The translations under genes and the position numbers were made by a program. Below the pieces are notes generated by a model. That model did no database searches, was not told where the DNA came from, and saw nothing but the letters and a program-made list of their open reading frames with translations. A stretch of 29,111 nt of DNA from Dehalococcoidia bacterium UBA1123 (GTDB lineage Bacteria; Chloroflexota; Dehalococcoidia; Lucifugimonadales; UBA1123): NCBI GenBank assembly GCA_002313895.1, contig DCAW01000006.1:1-29111 (forward strand), in the 5' to 3' direction. Below are positions 8,202-14,750 of the stretch, one piece after another; the stretch's first letter is position 1; every line of letters begins with the position of its first letter.

Positions 8202-9248
8202 GTGGCCCAGAAAACTCATCCAATCGGATTTCGACTGGGAATTGTCAAAGACTGGCACGCCCGCTGGTTCGCACATAAGCAGGCAGACTACCGCGCGCTC
8301 GTGCTGGAAGACTTGAAGATACGGAAACAGATTTCAACGAACTATCCCGAAGCCGGAATATCCAAAGTGGATATTGAGCGTGGTAGTAGTGAAGTAATTA
8401 TCACAATACACACTGCCCGGCCGGGAATCGTAATCGGTCGCGGAGGCCAGCGGGTCGAGCAACTACGCAAGGAACTTGAGGCTCTGACTGACCGTCGAGC
8501 CAGGCTGAATGTGCAGGAAATCCGGCAGCCGGAGCTAGACGCATATCTGGTAGGCCGCAATATCGCCGATCAGTTGGAGCGTCGCATCGCATTCAGGCGG
8601 GCCATCAGGCAATCGGTAACTCGAACGATGCAGGCCGGCGCTCAAGGGATTAAAGTCATTTGCGGCGGTAGGCTTGGCGGCGCGGACATTGCCCGCACTG
8701 AAAAAGTGCTTGAGGGTCGCGTCCCACTGCACACACTCAGGGCGGATATCGACTATGGACTCGCCGAGGCCGCCACTGAATTTGGACGCATTGGCGTCAG
8801 AGTATGGATATACAAAGGCGACATCCTCCCCGAAGCCCCACCAGAGCCGGAGATTGAAGAGGAGATTTCGCCGATTGAAGTGACCCTTCGAGCGGAACCA
8901 GAACAGCCGGTCGTGGAGACAATTGTTGCTCCATCCGTCGTGGCGCCCATTCAACCAGCGGTGGTCACGCCGCCTGCTGAACCGGCCCCAGTTGCCCAGC
9001 CGCCAGTCCCGCCAGCCGCTGTGCCGCCAGTTGCAGTTCCTCCAGCGGCAGGAACGCCAGAACCGCCAGCCGTCGTTCCGCCAACGACGCCTGCTCCGGC
9101 ACAGCCAACGCCACTTGAGACTCCACCACCTGCGGTTCCACCAGTCGTGGAACCACAAGCGGCGGCGCCGCCGGCCCCTCCGGTAGCACCTACCGAAACC
9201 GAACCACAAGCAGAGGCAGACGACAATGCTCCAACCCAAACGAGTTAA
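8202..9248 (+). CDS. rpsC: 30S ribosomal protein S3 with long Pro/Ala-rich C-terminal tail
   Basis: S3 binds mRNA at the entry channel and helps unwind it with S4 and S5. The start is GTG, 7 bases after AGGAG. Residues 1-210 are an ordinary S3: AQKTHPIGFRLGI at the start, the KH-domain loop GIVIGRGGQ near 75-83, and the GRLGGADIAR and RVWIYKGDILPE blocks. After residue 211 the protein continues for about 137 residues. This part is first acidic (PEPEIEEEISP) and then almost wholly Pro, Ala, Val, Thr and Gln, with repeated VPP, APP and QP units. Most S3 proteins end near 210-240. The tail is in frame with no lesion and runs into rplP, whose ATG lies 23 bases before the rpsC stop. The tail is likely disordered and surface exposed. 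Its job is unknown. Confidence 0.96.
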   Translation: MAQKTHPIGFRLGIVKDWHARWFAHKQADYRALVLEDLKIRKQISTNYPEAGISKVDIERGSSEVIITIHTARPGIVIGRGGQRVEQLRKELEALTDRRARLNVQEIRQPELDAYLVGRNIADQLERRIAFRRAIRQSVTRTMQAGAQGIKVICGGRLGGADIARTEKVLEGRVPLHTLRADIDYGLAEAATEFGRIGVRVWIYKGDILPEAPPEPEIEEEISPIEVTLRAEPEQPVVETIVAPSVVAPIQPAVVTPPAEPAPVAQPPVPPAAVPPVAVPPAAGTPEPPAVVPPTTPAPAQPTPLETPPPAVPPVVEPQAAAPPAPPVAPTETEPQAEADDNAPTQTS

Positions 9249-9639
9249 ATTCAGGAACATGCACCGGGGCCGCCGAAAAGGTTTGGCGGTTCAGGGAAGC
9301 ACGTTAAATTTCGGTGACTACGGACTCAAGTCCACCGAGGCCGCTTGGGTAACCTCTCGGCAAATTGAAGCCGGTCGCCGAGCGATGACCCGCTATGCCA
9401 GAAGAGGCGGAAAACTGTGGATTCGCATATTCCCGGATAAATCGGTAACCGCCCGCGCGGCAGAAACTCGCATGGGCAGCGGCAAGGGCCCTGTCGACCA
9501 TTGGGTCGCGACGGTCAAGCCAGGCCGAATCATTTATGAGATATCCGGCGTGCCTGATGATGTCGCACGCGAGGCGCTTCGCCTGGCGTCCTCCAAGATG
9601 CCGATGGGCACCAAAATCGTTACTAGGCATGCAGCCTAA
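9226..9639 (+). CDS. rplP: 50S ribosomal protein L16
   Basis: L16 organises the A-site region of the 50S subunit. The 137-residue product starts MLQPKRVKFRNMHRGRRKG, the canonical L16 opening. That fixes the start at 9226 even though it overlaps the last 23 bases of rpsC in another frame. AGAGG 9 bases upstream lies inside the rpsC tail coding sequence. Other conserved blocks are QIEAGRRAMTRYARRGGKLW, RMGSGKGPVDHWVA and LPM-like SKMPMGTKIV. Confidence 0.97.
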   Translation: MLQPKRVKFRNMHRGRRKGLAVQGSTLNFGDYGLKSTEAAWVTSRQIEAGRRAMTRYARRGGKLWIRIFPDKSVTARAAETRMGSGKGPVDHWVATVKPGRIIYEISGVPDDVAREALRLASSKMPMGTKIVTRHAA

Positions 9640-9658
9640 CGTTTCCGACCAACATATC

Positions 9659-9674
9659 CGCGACAATCGTCGCG
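9659..9674 (+). promoter_or_regulatory. Hairpin in the rplP-rpmC spacer
   Basis: CGCGAC - AATC - GTCGCG makes a perfect 6-bp GC-rich stem with a 4-base loop, about 20 bases before the rpmC start. It has no T-tract. It could be an mRNA-processing or stability element. Function is unproven. Confidence 0.35.
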
Positions 9675-9695
9675 TTCCCATTCGAAGGGCGAATA

Positions 9696-9899
9696 ATGGA
9701 AATTGATGACCTGAGAGCTTTGTCCGACGAGGACCTCGCAACCGAATTATATGAAACGCATCGAGAGCTGATGAACCTGCGCTTCAGGGCCGCAACCATG
9801 CAGCTTGCCAATGTGAACGAAATCAAGAAAGCAAAAAAACGCATCGCGCGCATCAACACGGTGGCCCGAGAGCGTGAACTAGCGAGAGCAGGCGTATGA
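9696..9899 (+). CDS. rpmC: 50S ribosomal protein L29
   Basis: L29 is a small two-helix protein at the tunnel exit next to L23. The 67-residue product has the family pattern LRALSDEDLATELYETHREL, NLRFRAATMQLAN and KKAKKRIARINTVARE. AAGGGCG precedes the ATG. Its stop overlaps the rpsQ start as ATGA, implying translational coupling. Confidence 0.95.
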   Translation: MEIDDLRALSDEDLATELYETHRELMNLRFRAATMQLANVNEIKKAKKRIARINTVARERELARAGV

Positions 9900-10306
9900 G
9901 CTACGAGCGACGTAAAGTGAGAATTGGCCGGGTCGTTAGCGACAAGATGGACAAAACCGTCATAGTCGCATACGGCTGGAGCACCCCACATCCCATATAC
10001 AAAAAGGCCATGCGGCGCGAAACTAGATTCATGACCCACGATCCCGAAAATCAGGCAAAACTGGGAGACGTGGTGCGTATCGTCGAATCTAGGCCAATTT
10101 CCAAGACGAAACGATGGAAACTGGCAGAGATTCTTTCCAGCCGGGAAATCGCCGAACTGCAACCTGAAGAGATTCAGGTTGATGAGTCCGTGGCCTCCGC
10201 AGCGGCCACATCTGCTCTCGATCAAGCCGAAGCGGCGGAATCTGCTTCGACGACACCTGACGCTGAGTCAACCTCTGATGTTGACTCAGAAGAAGCACAA
10301 GGCTAA
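9896..10306 (+). CDS. rpsQ: 30S ribosomal protein S17 with acidic C-terminal tail
   Basis: S17 is a primary 16S rRNA binding OB-fold protein. Residues 1-82 are typical: KVRIGRVVSDKMDKTVIV, HPIYKKAMRR, THDPENQAKLGDVVRI and SRPISKTKRWKL. Most S17 proteins stop near 85-90. This one adds about 50 residues rich in Glu, Asp, Ser, Ala and Thr, ending in DSEEAQG. The tail is strongly acidic, unlike the basic core, and is probably disordered. It begins in an ATGA overlap with rpmC. Confidence 0.95.
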   Translation: MSYERRKVRIGRVVSDKMDKTVIVAYGWSTPHPIYKKAMRRETRFMTHDPENQAKLGDVVRIVESRPISKTKRWKLAEILSSREIAELQPEEIQVDESVASAAATSALDQAEAAESASTTPDAESTSDVDSEEAQG

Positions 10307-10324
10307 AGGGAGAACAGCACAGAC

Positions 10325-10693
10325 ATGATTCAGATATATTCACGACTCAGAGTTGCCGACAACTCTGGCGCGAAAGTCATAAGTTGCATCGGCGTGCCTG
10401 GCGGAAGCGGCAAAAAGTACGCATGGCTGGGCGACGTCATCGTGGCCTCGGTCAAGGAAGCGACCCCTGCGGCGGCTGTCCGAAAGGGCGAGGTTGTCAG
10501 GGCAGTTATCGTGCGAACGTCCAAGGCCCATCGCCGGCCCGACGGCTCCCATATAAAATTTGACGATAACGCCGCCGTCATCATTAACGAGGACCAGATG
10601 CCCAGGGGAACGCGCATCTTCGGCCCTGTCGCCAGAGAACTCCGTGACCGTGACTTTATGAGGATTGTGTCCCTGGCCCCTGAGGTGCTTTAG
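10325..10693 (+). CDS. rplN: 50S ribosomal protein L14
   Basis: L14 forms an intersubunit bridge with 16S rRNA and is the target of the silencing factor RsfS. The 122-residue product is the exact usual length and starts MIQIYSRLRVADNSGAKVI. VRKGEVVRAVIVRTSK and GTRIFGPVARELRD are present. The stop is followed directly by the ATG of rplX. Confidence 0.98.
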   Translation: MIQIYSRLRVADNSGAKVISCIGVPGGSGKKYAWLGDVIVASVKEATPAAAVRKGEVVRAVIVRTSKAHRRPDGSHIKFDDNAAVIINEDQMPRGTRIFGPVARELRDRDFMRIVSLAPEVL

Positions 10694-11005
10694 ATGCGAC
10701 TCCATGCTAACGATAACGTTATGGTTACAAAAGGCCGTGACCGAGGCAAACAAGGTCACATCACGCGCGTGGACTCGAAGCACAACAAAGTGGTCGTCGA
10801 AGGAATCAATATTGTAACCAAGCATCAAAAGCCCACTGGCGCGTTTCAGCAGGGTGGATTGATCAAGAAAGAGATGCCGATACCTGCGGCGAACGTTTCG
10901 TTGTTGTGTGTGCATTGCTCAAAGCCGACCCGGATTAGCTATCGATATCTTGCCGACGGGAACAAAGCACGGGTTTGCGCGAAATGCGAGGAAGTAATCG
11001 AATGA
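10694..11005 (+). CDS. rplX: 50S ribosomal protein L24, zinc-binding form
   Basis: L24 is an assembly initiator at the tunnel exit. The 103-residue product has the KOW-type start (DNVMVTKGRDRGKQGHI) and a C-terminal Cys4 site: C72, C75, C95 and C98, in LLCVHC...RVCAKC. The zinc form is the common one in many non-proteobacterial lineages. It abuts rplN and overlaps rplE by ATGA. Confidence 0.96.
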   Translation: MRLHANDNVMVTKGRDRGKQGHITRVDSKHNKVVVEGINIVTKHQKPTGAFQQGGLIKKEMPIPAANVSLLCVHCSKPTRISYRYLADGNKARVCAKCEEVIE

Positions 11006-11646
11006 CGACCGAAGACCAAAATCAAGAGGGCGCAGACTCGTCTGCGCCCTCTGGCTCGAACGGGTCAGCCCCGGAGCCTCGACCGTTGCCCCGCTTGCTT
11101 CAGCGACTTCGAGACGAGATACGCCCCCAGATGGTCCAGGAATTTAATTACACCAGCGTCATGCAGGTTCCTCGTTTGGATAAGGTAGTGCTGAATATCG
11201 GCATGGGCGAAGCGCTTGTGAATGCCCGCGCAATGGAAGCCGCCACAGGCGACCTCACGGCGATCACGGGCCAGAAACCCGTAATCACCCTGGCCAAGAA
11301 ATCGATCGCCGGATTCAAAATTCGCGAAGGCCAGCCTATCGGCGTGAGCGTGACTCTGCGAAACAACCGCATGTACGAATTTATGGACAGGCTCCTGAAC
11401 TCGTCGCTTCCAAGAATCCGCGACTTCCAGGGCGTGCCCAGGGACTCTTTCGATGGTCGAGGAAACTACTCCCTGGGAATCAGGGAACAGGTGATTTTCC
11501 CGGAAATCGACTACAACAATATCGACCGGATTCGGGGCCTGCAAATCGCGATCGTCACATCCGCTCGTAATGATCAGGAAGGTTTCCGATTGCTCGAGCA
11601 TCTTGGAATGCCCTTCGCTCGAACCAGAGACTCGTTGGCCGGATAG
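11002..11646 (+). CDS. rplE: 50S ribosomal protein L5 with N-terminal extension
   Basis: L5 binds 5S rRNA and contacts P-site tRNA. The start at 11002 overlaps the rplX stop (ATGA). An in-frame codon at 10975 lies inside rplX and is less likely. Of 214 residues, the first 27 or so (TTEDQNQEGADSSAPSGSNG...) are a low-complexity Ser/Gly/Glu extension. The classical L5 begins at PRLLQRLRDEIRPQM. The core has LDKVVLNIGMGEA, GQKPVITLAKKSIAGFKIREG and GRGNYSLGIREQVIFPEI (positions of GNYSLG and FPEI). Coding for the extension includes a very strong perfect hairpin. Confidence 0.96.
   Translation: MTTEDQNQEGADSSAPSGSNGSAPEPRPLPRLLQRLRDEIRPQMVQEFNYTSVMQVPRLDKVVLNIGMGEALVNARAMEAATGDLTAITGQKPVITLAKKSIAGFKIREGQPIGVSVTLRNNRMYEFMDRLLNSSLPRIRDFQGVPRDSFDGRGNYSLGIREQVIFPEIDYNNIDRIRGLQIAIVTSARNDQEGFRLLEHLGMPFARTRDSLAG
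11025..11052 (+). promoter_or_regulatory. Strong perfect hairpin inside the rplE start region
   Basis: AGAGGGCGCAGA - CTCG - TCTGCGCCCTCT is a perfect 12-bp stem with a 4-base loop, beginning 23 bases after the rplE ATG. It is the longest perfect GC-rich stem inside any coding region I saw here. It lacks a T-tract. Its position, just behind the coupled rplX-rplE junction, suggests control of translation or mRNA processing, but this is inference. Confidence 0.6.
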
Positions 11647-11673
11647 CCCAGCATCACAATGGGGAACTAACAT

Positions 11674-11859
11674 ATGGCAAAGACATCTAAAATAGAGCGC
11701 TGGAAACGGCCACAACGTTACAAGGTGCGGCAACACAACCGCTGCCATAATTGTGGCAGGCCGCGAGCGTACATCAGGCACTTTGGATTGTGTCGCATCT
11801 GTTTCAGGAATATGGCGCTGGAAGGTCTGCTTCCAGGCGTTAGAAAAGCCAGTTGGTAG
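11674..11859 (+). CDS. rpsN: 30S ribosomal protein S14, zinc-binding short form
   Basis: S14 is a late-assembling 30S head protein. The 61-residue product is the short type (S14 type Z) with a Cys4 zinc site: C24, C27, C40 and C43, in RCHNCGRP and LCRICF. It ends GLLPGVRKASW like other members. It lies between rplE and rpsH as in most bacteria. Confidence 0.97.
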   Translation: MAKTSKIERWKRPQRYKVRQHNRCHNCGRPRAYIRHFGLCRICFRNMALEGLLPGVRKASW

Positions 11860-11896
11860 CGATTCAGACCTTCGCGCAACGTAAATAGGAATACAT

Positions 11897-12298
11897 ATGA
11901 CAGTAACAGACCCAATCGCGGACATGCTGACTCGCATCCGCAATGCAATTAATGTGCGCCATCCGCTGGTGTCGATTCCCGCTTCCAAGATGAAGCTAGA
12001 GTTGGCGCGCATACTGGCGCAAGAGGGCTTCATTGAAGGGTACGAGGTAATTCGTCCCAACACCCCTCAGGCGACGGTCAGAATTCGCCTTCACTATCGG
12101 ACCAAGAATGATCCCGCTATCACCGGCCTAAAACGCGTGAGCAAGCCGGGACTTCGAGTTTACGTGGGCAAGGGTGAAATTCCCCGTTACTATGGCGGAA
12201 TGGGCGTCACGGTGATGTCAACATCCCGAGGCGTCATGACAGGACGACAGGCCTGGCGCGATGGCGTCGGCGGCGAACTTCTTTGCTACGTGTGGTAA
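11897..12298 (+). CDS. rpsH: 30S ribosomal protein S8
   Basis: S8 binds helix 21 of 16S rRNA and in E. coli represses the spc operon. The 133-residue product starts MTVTDPIADMLTRIRNA and ends with the family signature STSRGVMTGRQAWRDGVGGELLCYVW (STSRGVMTG and GGELLCYVW). The segment KRVSKPGLRVY is also typical. Length is normal. AAGGAG at its end serves rplF. Confidence 0.98.
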   Translation: MTVTDPIADMLTRIRNAINVRHPLVSIPASKMKLELARILAQEGFIEGYEVIRPNTPQATVRIRLHYRTKNDPAITGLKRVSKPGLRVYVGKGEIPRYYGGMGVTVMSTSRGVMTGRQAWRDGVGGELLCYVW

Positions 12299-12308
12299 GG
12301 AGCAGTAT

Positions 12309-12851
12309 ATGTCCAGAATAGGAAATCAACCGATCCCCGTGCCCGACGGAGTCGATATCGATATCAAGAGCAACGATGTCACGGTCAAGGGGCCGAGAGG
12401 AACCATGACCCGAACGTTTCACGAGGACATGAGCATCTCACGGGAAAATGGCACCGTTTTGGTTGCGCGTCCGTCGGACACCGGCGAGCACAAAGCTCTC
12501 CACGGTCTGACGCGCAGTCTATTGAACAACATGGTGGTCGGCGTAAGCGACGGATTCTCCAGGACCCTCGATCTCATGGGGGTCGGATATCGTGTTGCTC
12601 AGTCAGGCCCTGGAATTTCCCTCAGTGTGATGTTGAGTCACACGGTCGAAATCGCTCCGCTGCCAGGCGTTACCCTAGAGGTTGAAGGCAACAACCGCAT
12701 TCGTGTCATGGGAATAGACAAACAGGCGGTAGGCCAGCAGGCGGCGGAAATCCGCAAGGTGCGGCCGCCCAACGTGTATACCGGCAAGGGAATCCGTTAT
12801 GCCGGCGAAGTAGTCCATATCAAACCAGGCAAGAGCGCCAGGAGAGCCTAA
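12309..12851 (+). CDS. rplF: 50S ribosomal protein L6
   Basis: L6 lies near the GTPase-associated region and the sarcin-ricin loop. The start is taken at 12309 (MSRIGNQPIPVPDGV), 6 bases after a perfect AAGGAG. Upstream in-frame codons fall inside rpsH. The 180-residue product has two L6 repeats. The C-terminal one carries RVMGIDKQAVGQQAAEIRK and PPNVYTGKGIRYAGE, the rRNA-binding signature. Length is normal. Confidence 0.97.
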   Translation: MSRIGNQPIPVPDGVDIDIKSNDVTVKGPRGTMTRTFHEDMSISRENGTVLVARPSDTGEHKALHGLTRSLLNNMVVGVSDGFSRTLDLMGVGYRVAQSGPGISLSVMLSHTVEIAPLPGVTLEVEGNNRIRVMGIDKQAVGQQAAEIRKVRPPNVYTGKGIRYAGEVVHIKPGKSARRA

Positions 12852-12854
12852 AAG

Positions 12855-13223
12855 ATGGCGAAACCCCAAACCACAAAGGCCAGAAGGGTCATTCGACATA
12901 AAAGAGTGCGGCGTAAGATTTCCGGCAGCACCGAGCGGCCAAGATTGGCCGTCTTTCGTAGTCTTCAGCACGTTTACGTTCAAGTCATCGATGACTCCAA
13001 AGGCGAGACGATCGTCGCCGCGTCGAGTCTGGAACCAGCGATAATCGGACAGCGCGAGGGCAAGCGGAAGTCCCAAGTGTCGGTCCTGGTCGGCGAACTG
13101 ATCGCGGAGCGCGCCAAGGAAAAAGGCATCAACACAGTGGTTTTTGATCGAGGCGGCTACAAATTCCACGGCAGGACCAAAGCGCTGGCTGATGCCGCGC
13201 GCAAGGGAGGCCTGGTTTTCTAA
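12855..13223 (+). CDS. rplR: 50S ribosomal protein L18
   Basis: L18 joins L5 to bring 5S rRNA into the 50S subunit. The 122-residue product has RLAVFRSLQHVYVQVIDD, the LVGELIAERAKEKGI helix and the closing VVFDRGGYKFHGRTKALADAAR (FDRGGYKFHGR). The stop is followed at once by the ATG of rpsE, and GGGAGG inside the end of rplR serves that start. Confidence 0.97.
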   Translation: MAKPQTTKARRVIRHKRVRRKISGSTERPRLAVFRSLQHVYVQVIDDSKGETIVAASSLEPAIIGQREGKRKSQVSVLVGELIAERAKEKGINTVVFDRGGYKFHGRTKALADAARKGGLVF

Positions 13224-13847
13224 ATGACAAATAATTTTGATCGAAATCAACAGCAGGTAGAAGGCGAAGACGCTCCTTTCGTCGAGCGAGTGGTGCGAAT
13301 CTCCCGTGTGGCAAAGGTGGTCAAAGGTGGGCGCCATCTCAGCTTCAACGCTTTGGTGGTGGTTGGCGACGGCGAAGGCCATGTCGGAATTGGCATGGGC
13401 AAGGCCGACGCAGTGCCAGATGCCGTGCGAAAAGGCGCGGCCAACGCTCGAAAAAATATCGTGCAGATTACCCTCAAAGGCACCACGATACCTCACGAGG
13501 TTCTCACCAAATACGGCGGCGCCCTGGTCATGATGAAACCTGCGTCACCTGGAACCGGAGTCATAGCCGGTGGAGCGGTTCGCGCTGTGGTTGAGCTGGC
13601 CGGAGTACGGGATATTCTCACAAAGGCGCGGCGCAGCACCAACCCTGTGAACGTCGTCAAGGCGACATTCGAGGGCCTAAAGAGTCTGCGAGACCCAGGG
13701 GAAGAGATTCGCAAGCGCGAGGCGCTTGTGGAGAGTATGGCCGAGCGCGCTAGGAACCAGGCGGAGCGCAGAGCCGCCCGTCAGGCGCGGCAGGCCGCCG
13801 CACAAGTTCAGGCGGCACAAGCTCAGGCAACAGCCCCCACGGAGTAA
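13224..13847 (+). CDS. rpsE: 30S ribosomal protein S5
   Basis: S5 helps mRNA entry and decoding fidelity. The 207-residue product has the double-stranded RNA-binding-like N-domain (VERVVRISRVAKVVKGGRHL), the loop GHVGIGMGKADAVPDAVRKG, and GTGVIAGGAVRAVVELAGV. It is longer than E. coli S5 by a C-terminal helix-forming tail rich in Ala, Gln and Arg (QARQAAAQVQAAQAQ). It is one of several proteins in this cluster with low-complexity tails. Confidence 0.97.
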   Translation: MTNNFDRNQQQVEGEDAPFVERVVRISRVAKVVKGGRHLSFNALVVVGDGEGHVGIGMGKADAVPDAVRKGAANARKNIVQITLKGTTIPHEVLTKYGGALVMMKPASPGTGVIAGGAVRAVVELAGVRDILTKARRSTNPVNVVKATFEGLKSLRDPGEEIRKREALVESMAERARNQAERRAARQARQAAAQVQAAQAQATAPTE

Positions 13848-13872
13848 TTCGCATCTTAATCTGAATAATAGG

Positions 13873-13918
13873 TCAATTCAAACATCCCCGCGATGCGGGT
13901 CAACGTAGTGTGAATTGA
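13873..13918 (+). promoter_or_regulatory. Nested stem-loops before rpmD
   Basis: TCAATTCA (13873-13880) pairs with TGAATTGA (13911-13918) and encloses an inner hairpin CCCGC - GAT - GCGGG (13887-13899). The outer stem covers the only purine-rich stretch near the rpmD start, so folding could hide the ribosome binding site. The rpsE-rpmD gap of 81 bases is long for this operon. Confidence 0.4.
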
Positions 13919-13928
13919 GATTGATAAA

Positions 13929-14120
13929 ATGGCGAAAATAGCAGTAACGTTAAAGAAAAGCACTATCGGCTTTCCGAGAAACCAACGAAGGGTCGTGGAG
14001 AGCCTGGGCCTCCGTAGGCTTCATCACACCGTGGAACATGAGGACACCGACTCAATTAAAGGCATGATTTTTAAGGTGAAACACCTTTTGGAAGTCAAAC
14101 TAGTTGAGTCTTCAGACTAA
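13929..14120 (+). CDS. rpmD: 50S ribosomal protein L30
   Basis: L30 is a small 50S protein close to the 5S region. The 63-residue product begins AKIAVTLKKSTIGFPRNQRR and has the family's LGLRRLHHTVEHEDT segment. It has no archaeal-type extension. The ribosome binding site is weak (TTGAGAT) and lies within a predicted stem. It sits between rpsE and rplO as usual. Confidence 0.94.
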   Translation: MAKIAVTLKKSTIGFPRNQRRVVESLGLRRLHHTVEHEDTDSIKGMIFKVKHLLEVKLVESSD

Positions 14121-14166
14121 GTGATCAAGTTCCGATTAAACGGACACCGATTCGATTTTCTTGAAT

Positions 14167-14182
14167 TGACAGCCCGCTGTCA
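14167..14182 (+). promoter_or_regulatory. Hairpin in the rpmD-rplO spacer
   Basis: TGACAG - CCCG - CTGTCA is a perfect 6-bp stem with a 4-base loop, 18 bases before the rplO start. It has no T-tract, so it is not a normal terminator. Role unknown. Confidence 0.3.
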
Positions 14183-14200
14183 CGGAGCGACGAAATAGAA

Positions 14201-14647
14201 ATGAACCAACATTCGATAAAATCCCCGAAAGGCTCCAAGCACACGCGAAAGCGCGTTGGGCGAGGTGACGGAAGCGGGTACGGAAGCTATTCCGGCCGGG
14301 GGGTCAAGGGCCAGAAATCCCGTAGTGGAGGCGGCGTAAAACACGGCTTCCAGGGCGGGCAACTCTCCCTTCTCAAGAGGCTTCCCAGCATGCGAGGATT
14401 CACAAACATATTCCGCCAAGAATACCACATAGTGAATCTGGACCAACTGGCAATGTTTCCAGCGGACACCGAAATCACGCCGGACATGCTAGTTGAGGCC
14501 GGATTCATCCGAGATCTGAACGAGCCTGTGAAAATTTTGGGTCGAGGAGAATTGGGCATAGCCCTGACCGTGTCGGCCCAACGATTTTCCAATTCAGCCA
14601 GGGACAAGATTGAGGCCGCAGGGGGGCGCGTGGAAGAGATCGCTTGA
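14201..14647 (+). CDS. rplO: 50S ribosomal protein L15
   Basis: L15 is a late-assembling 50S protein with a long extended N-terminus. The 148-residue product has the glycine-rich start KRVGRGDGSGYGSYSGRGVKGQKSRSG (GRGDGSG, GRGVKGQ), GGQLSLLKRLPSMRGF, and the C-terminal domain ending GRVEEIA. Length is normal. secY follows after about 100 bases. Confidence 0.97.
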   Translation: MNQHSIKSPKGSKHTRKRVGRGDGSGYGSYSGRGVKGQKSRSGGGVKHGFQGGQLSLLKRLPSMRGFTNIFRQEYHIVNLDQLAMFPADTEITPDMLVEAGFIRDLNEPVKILGRGELGIALTVSAQRFSNSARDKIEAAGGRVEEIA

Positions 14648-14750
14648 TCTCCTTCGACCTGCGAACGTCAAATCTGAGGATCCGATGAATTGGCACTATT
14701 TTGAGCGAGGGTAGATGTGTCCGGTGGTAGTGTGAAGGAGATCGCTTGAT
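14630..14750 (+). repeat. Near-direct repeat flanking the rplO-secY spacer
   Basis: The 19-base segment at 14630-14648, spanning the end of rplO, recurs at 14732-14750 over the secY ribosome binding site with two mismatches (shared core GAGATCGCTTGAT). The copies are 102 bases apart. It may be a relic of a local duplication that supplied the secY start region, or chance. Confidence 0.45.

Noticed and set aside
8535..9260. A 241-codon minus-strand frame rich in Trp and Arg over the rpsC tail
   Set aside because: It is the antisense reading of the Pro/Ala-rich S3 tail. The skewed composition (CCN codons read backwards as NGG) explains both its length and its Trp/Arg content.
11065..12063. A 332-codon open frame on the minus strand across rplE, rpsN and rpsH
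   Set aside because: It is antisense to three clearly conserved ribosomal genes and shows no family motifs. It is a by-product of their codon use.
14686..14716. A possible internal promoter before secY (TTGGCA ... GTAGAT)
   Set aside because: The spacing is about 15 bases and both boxes are weak. secY is better explained by read-through from upstream.
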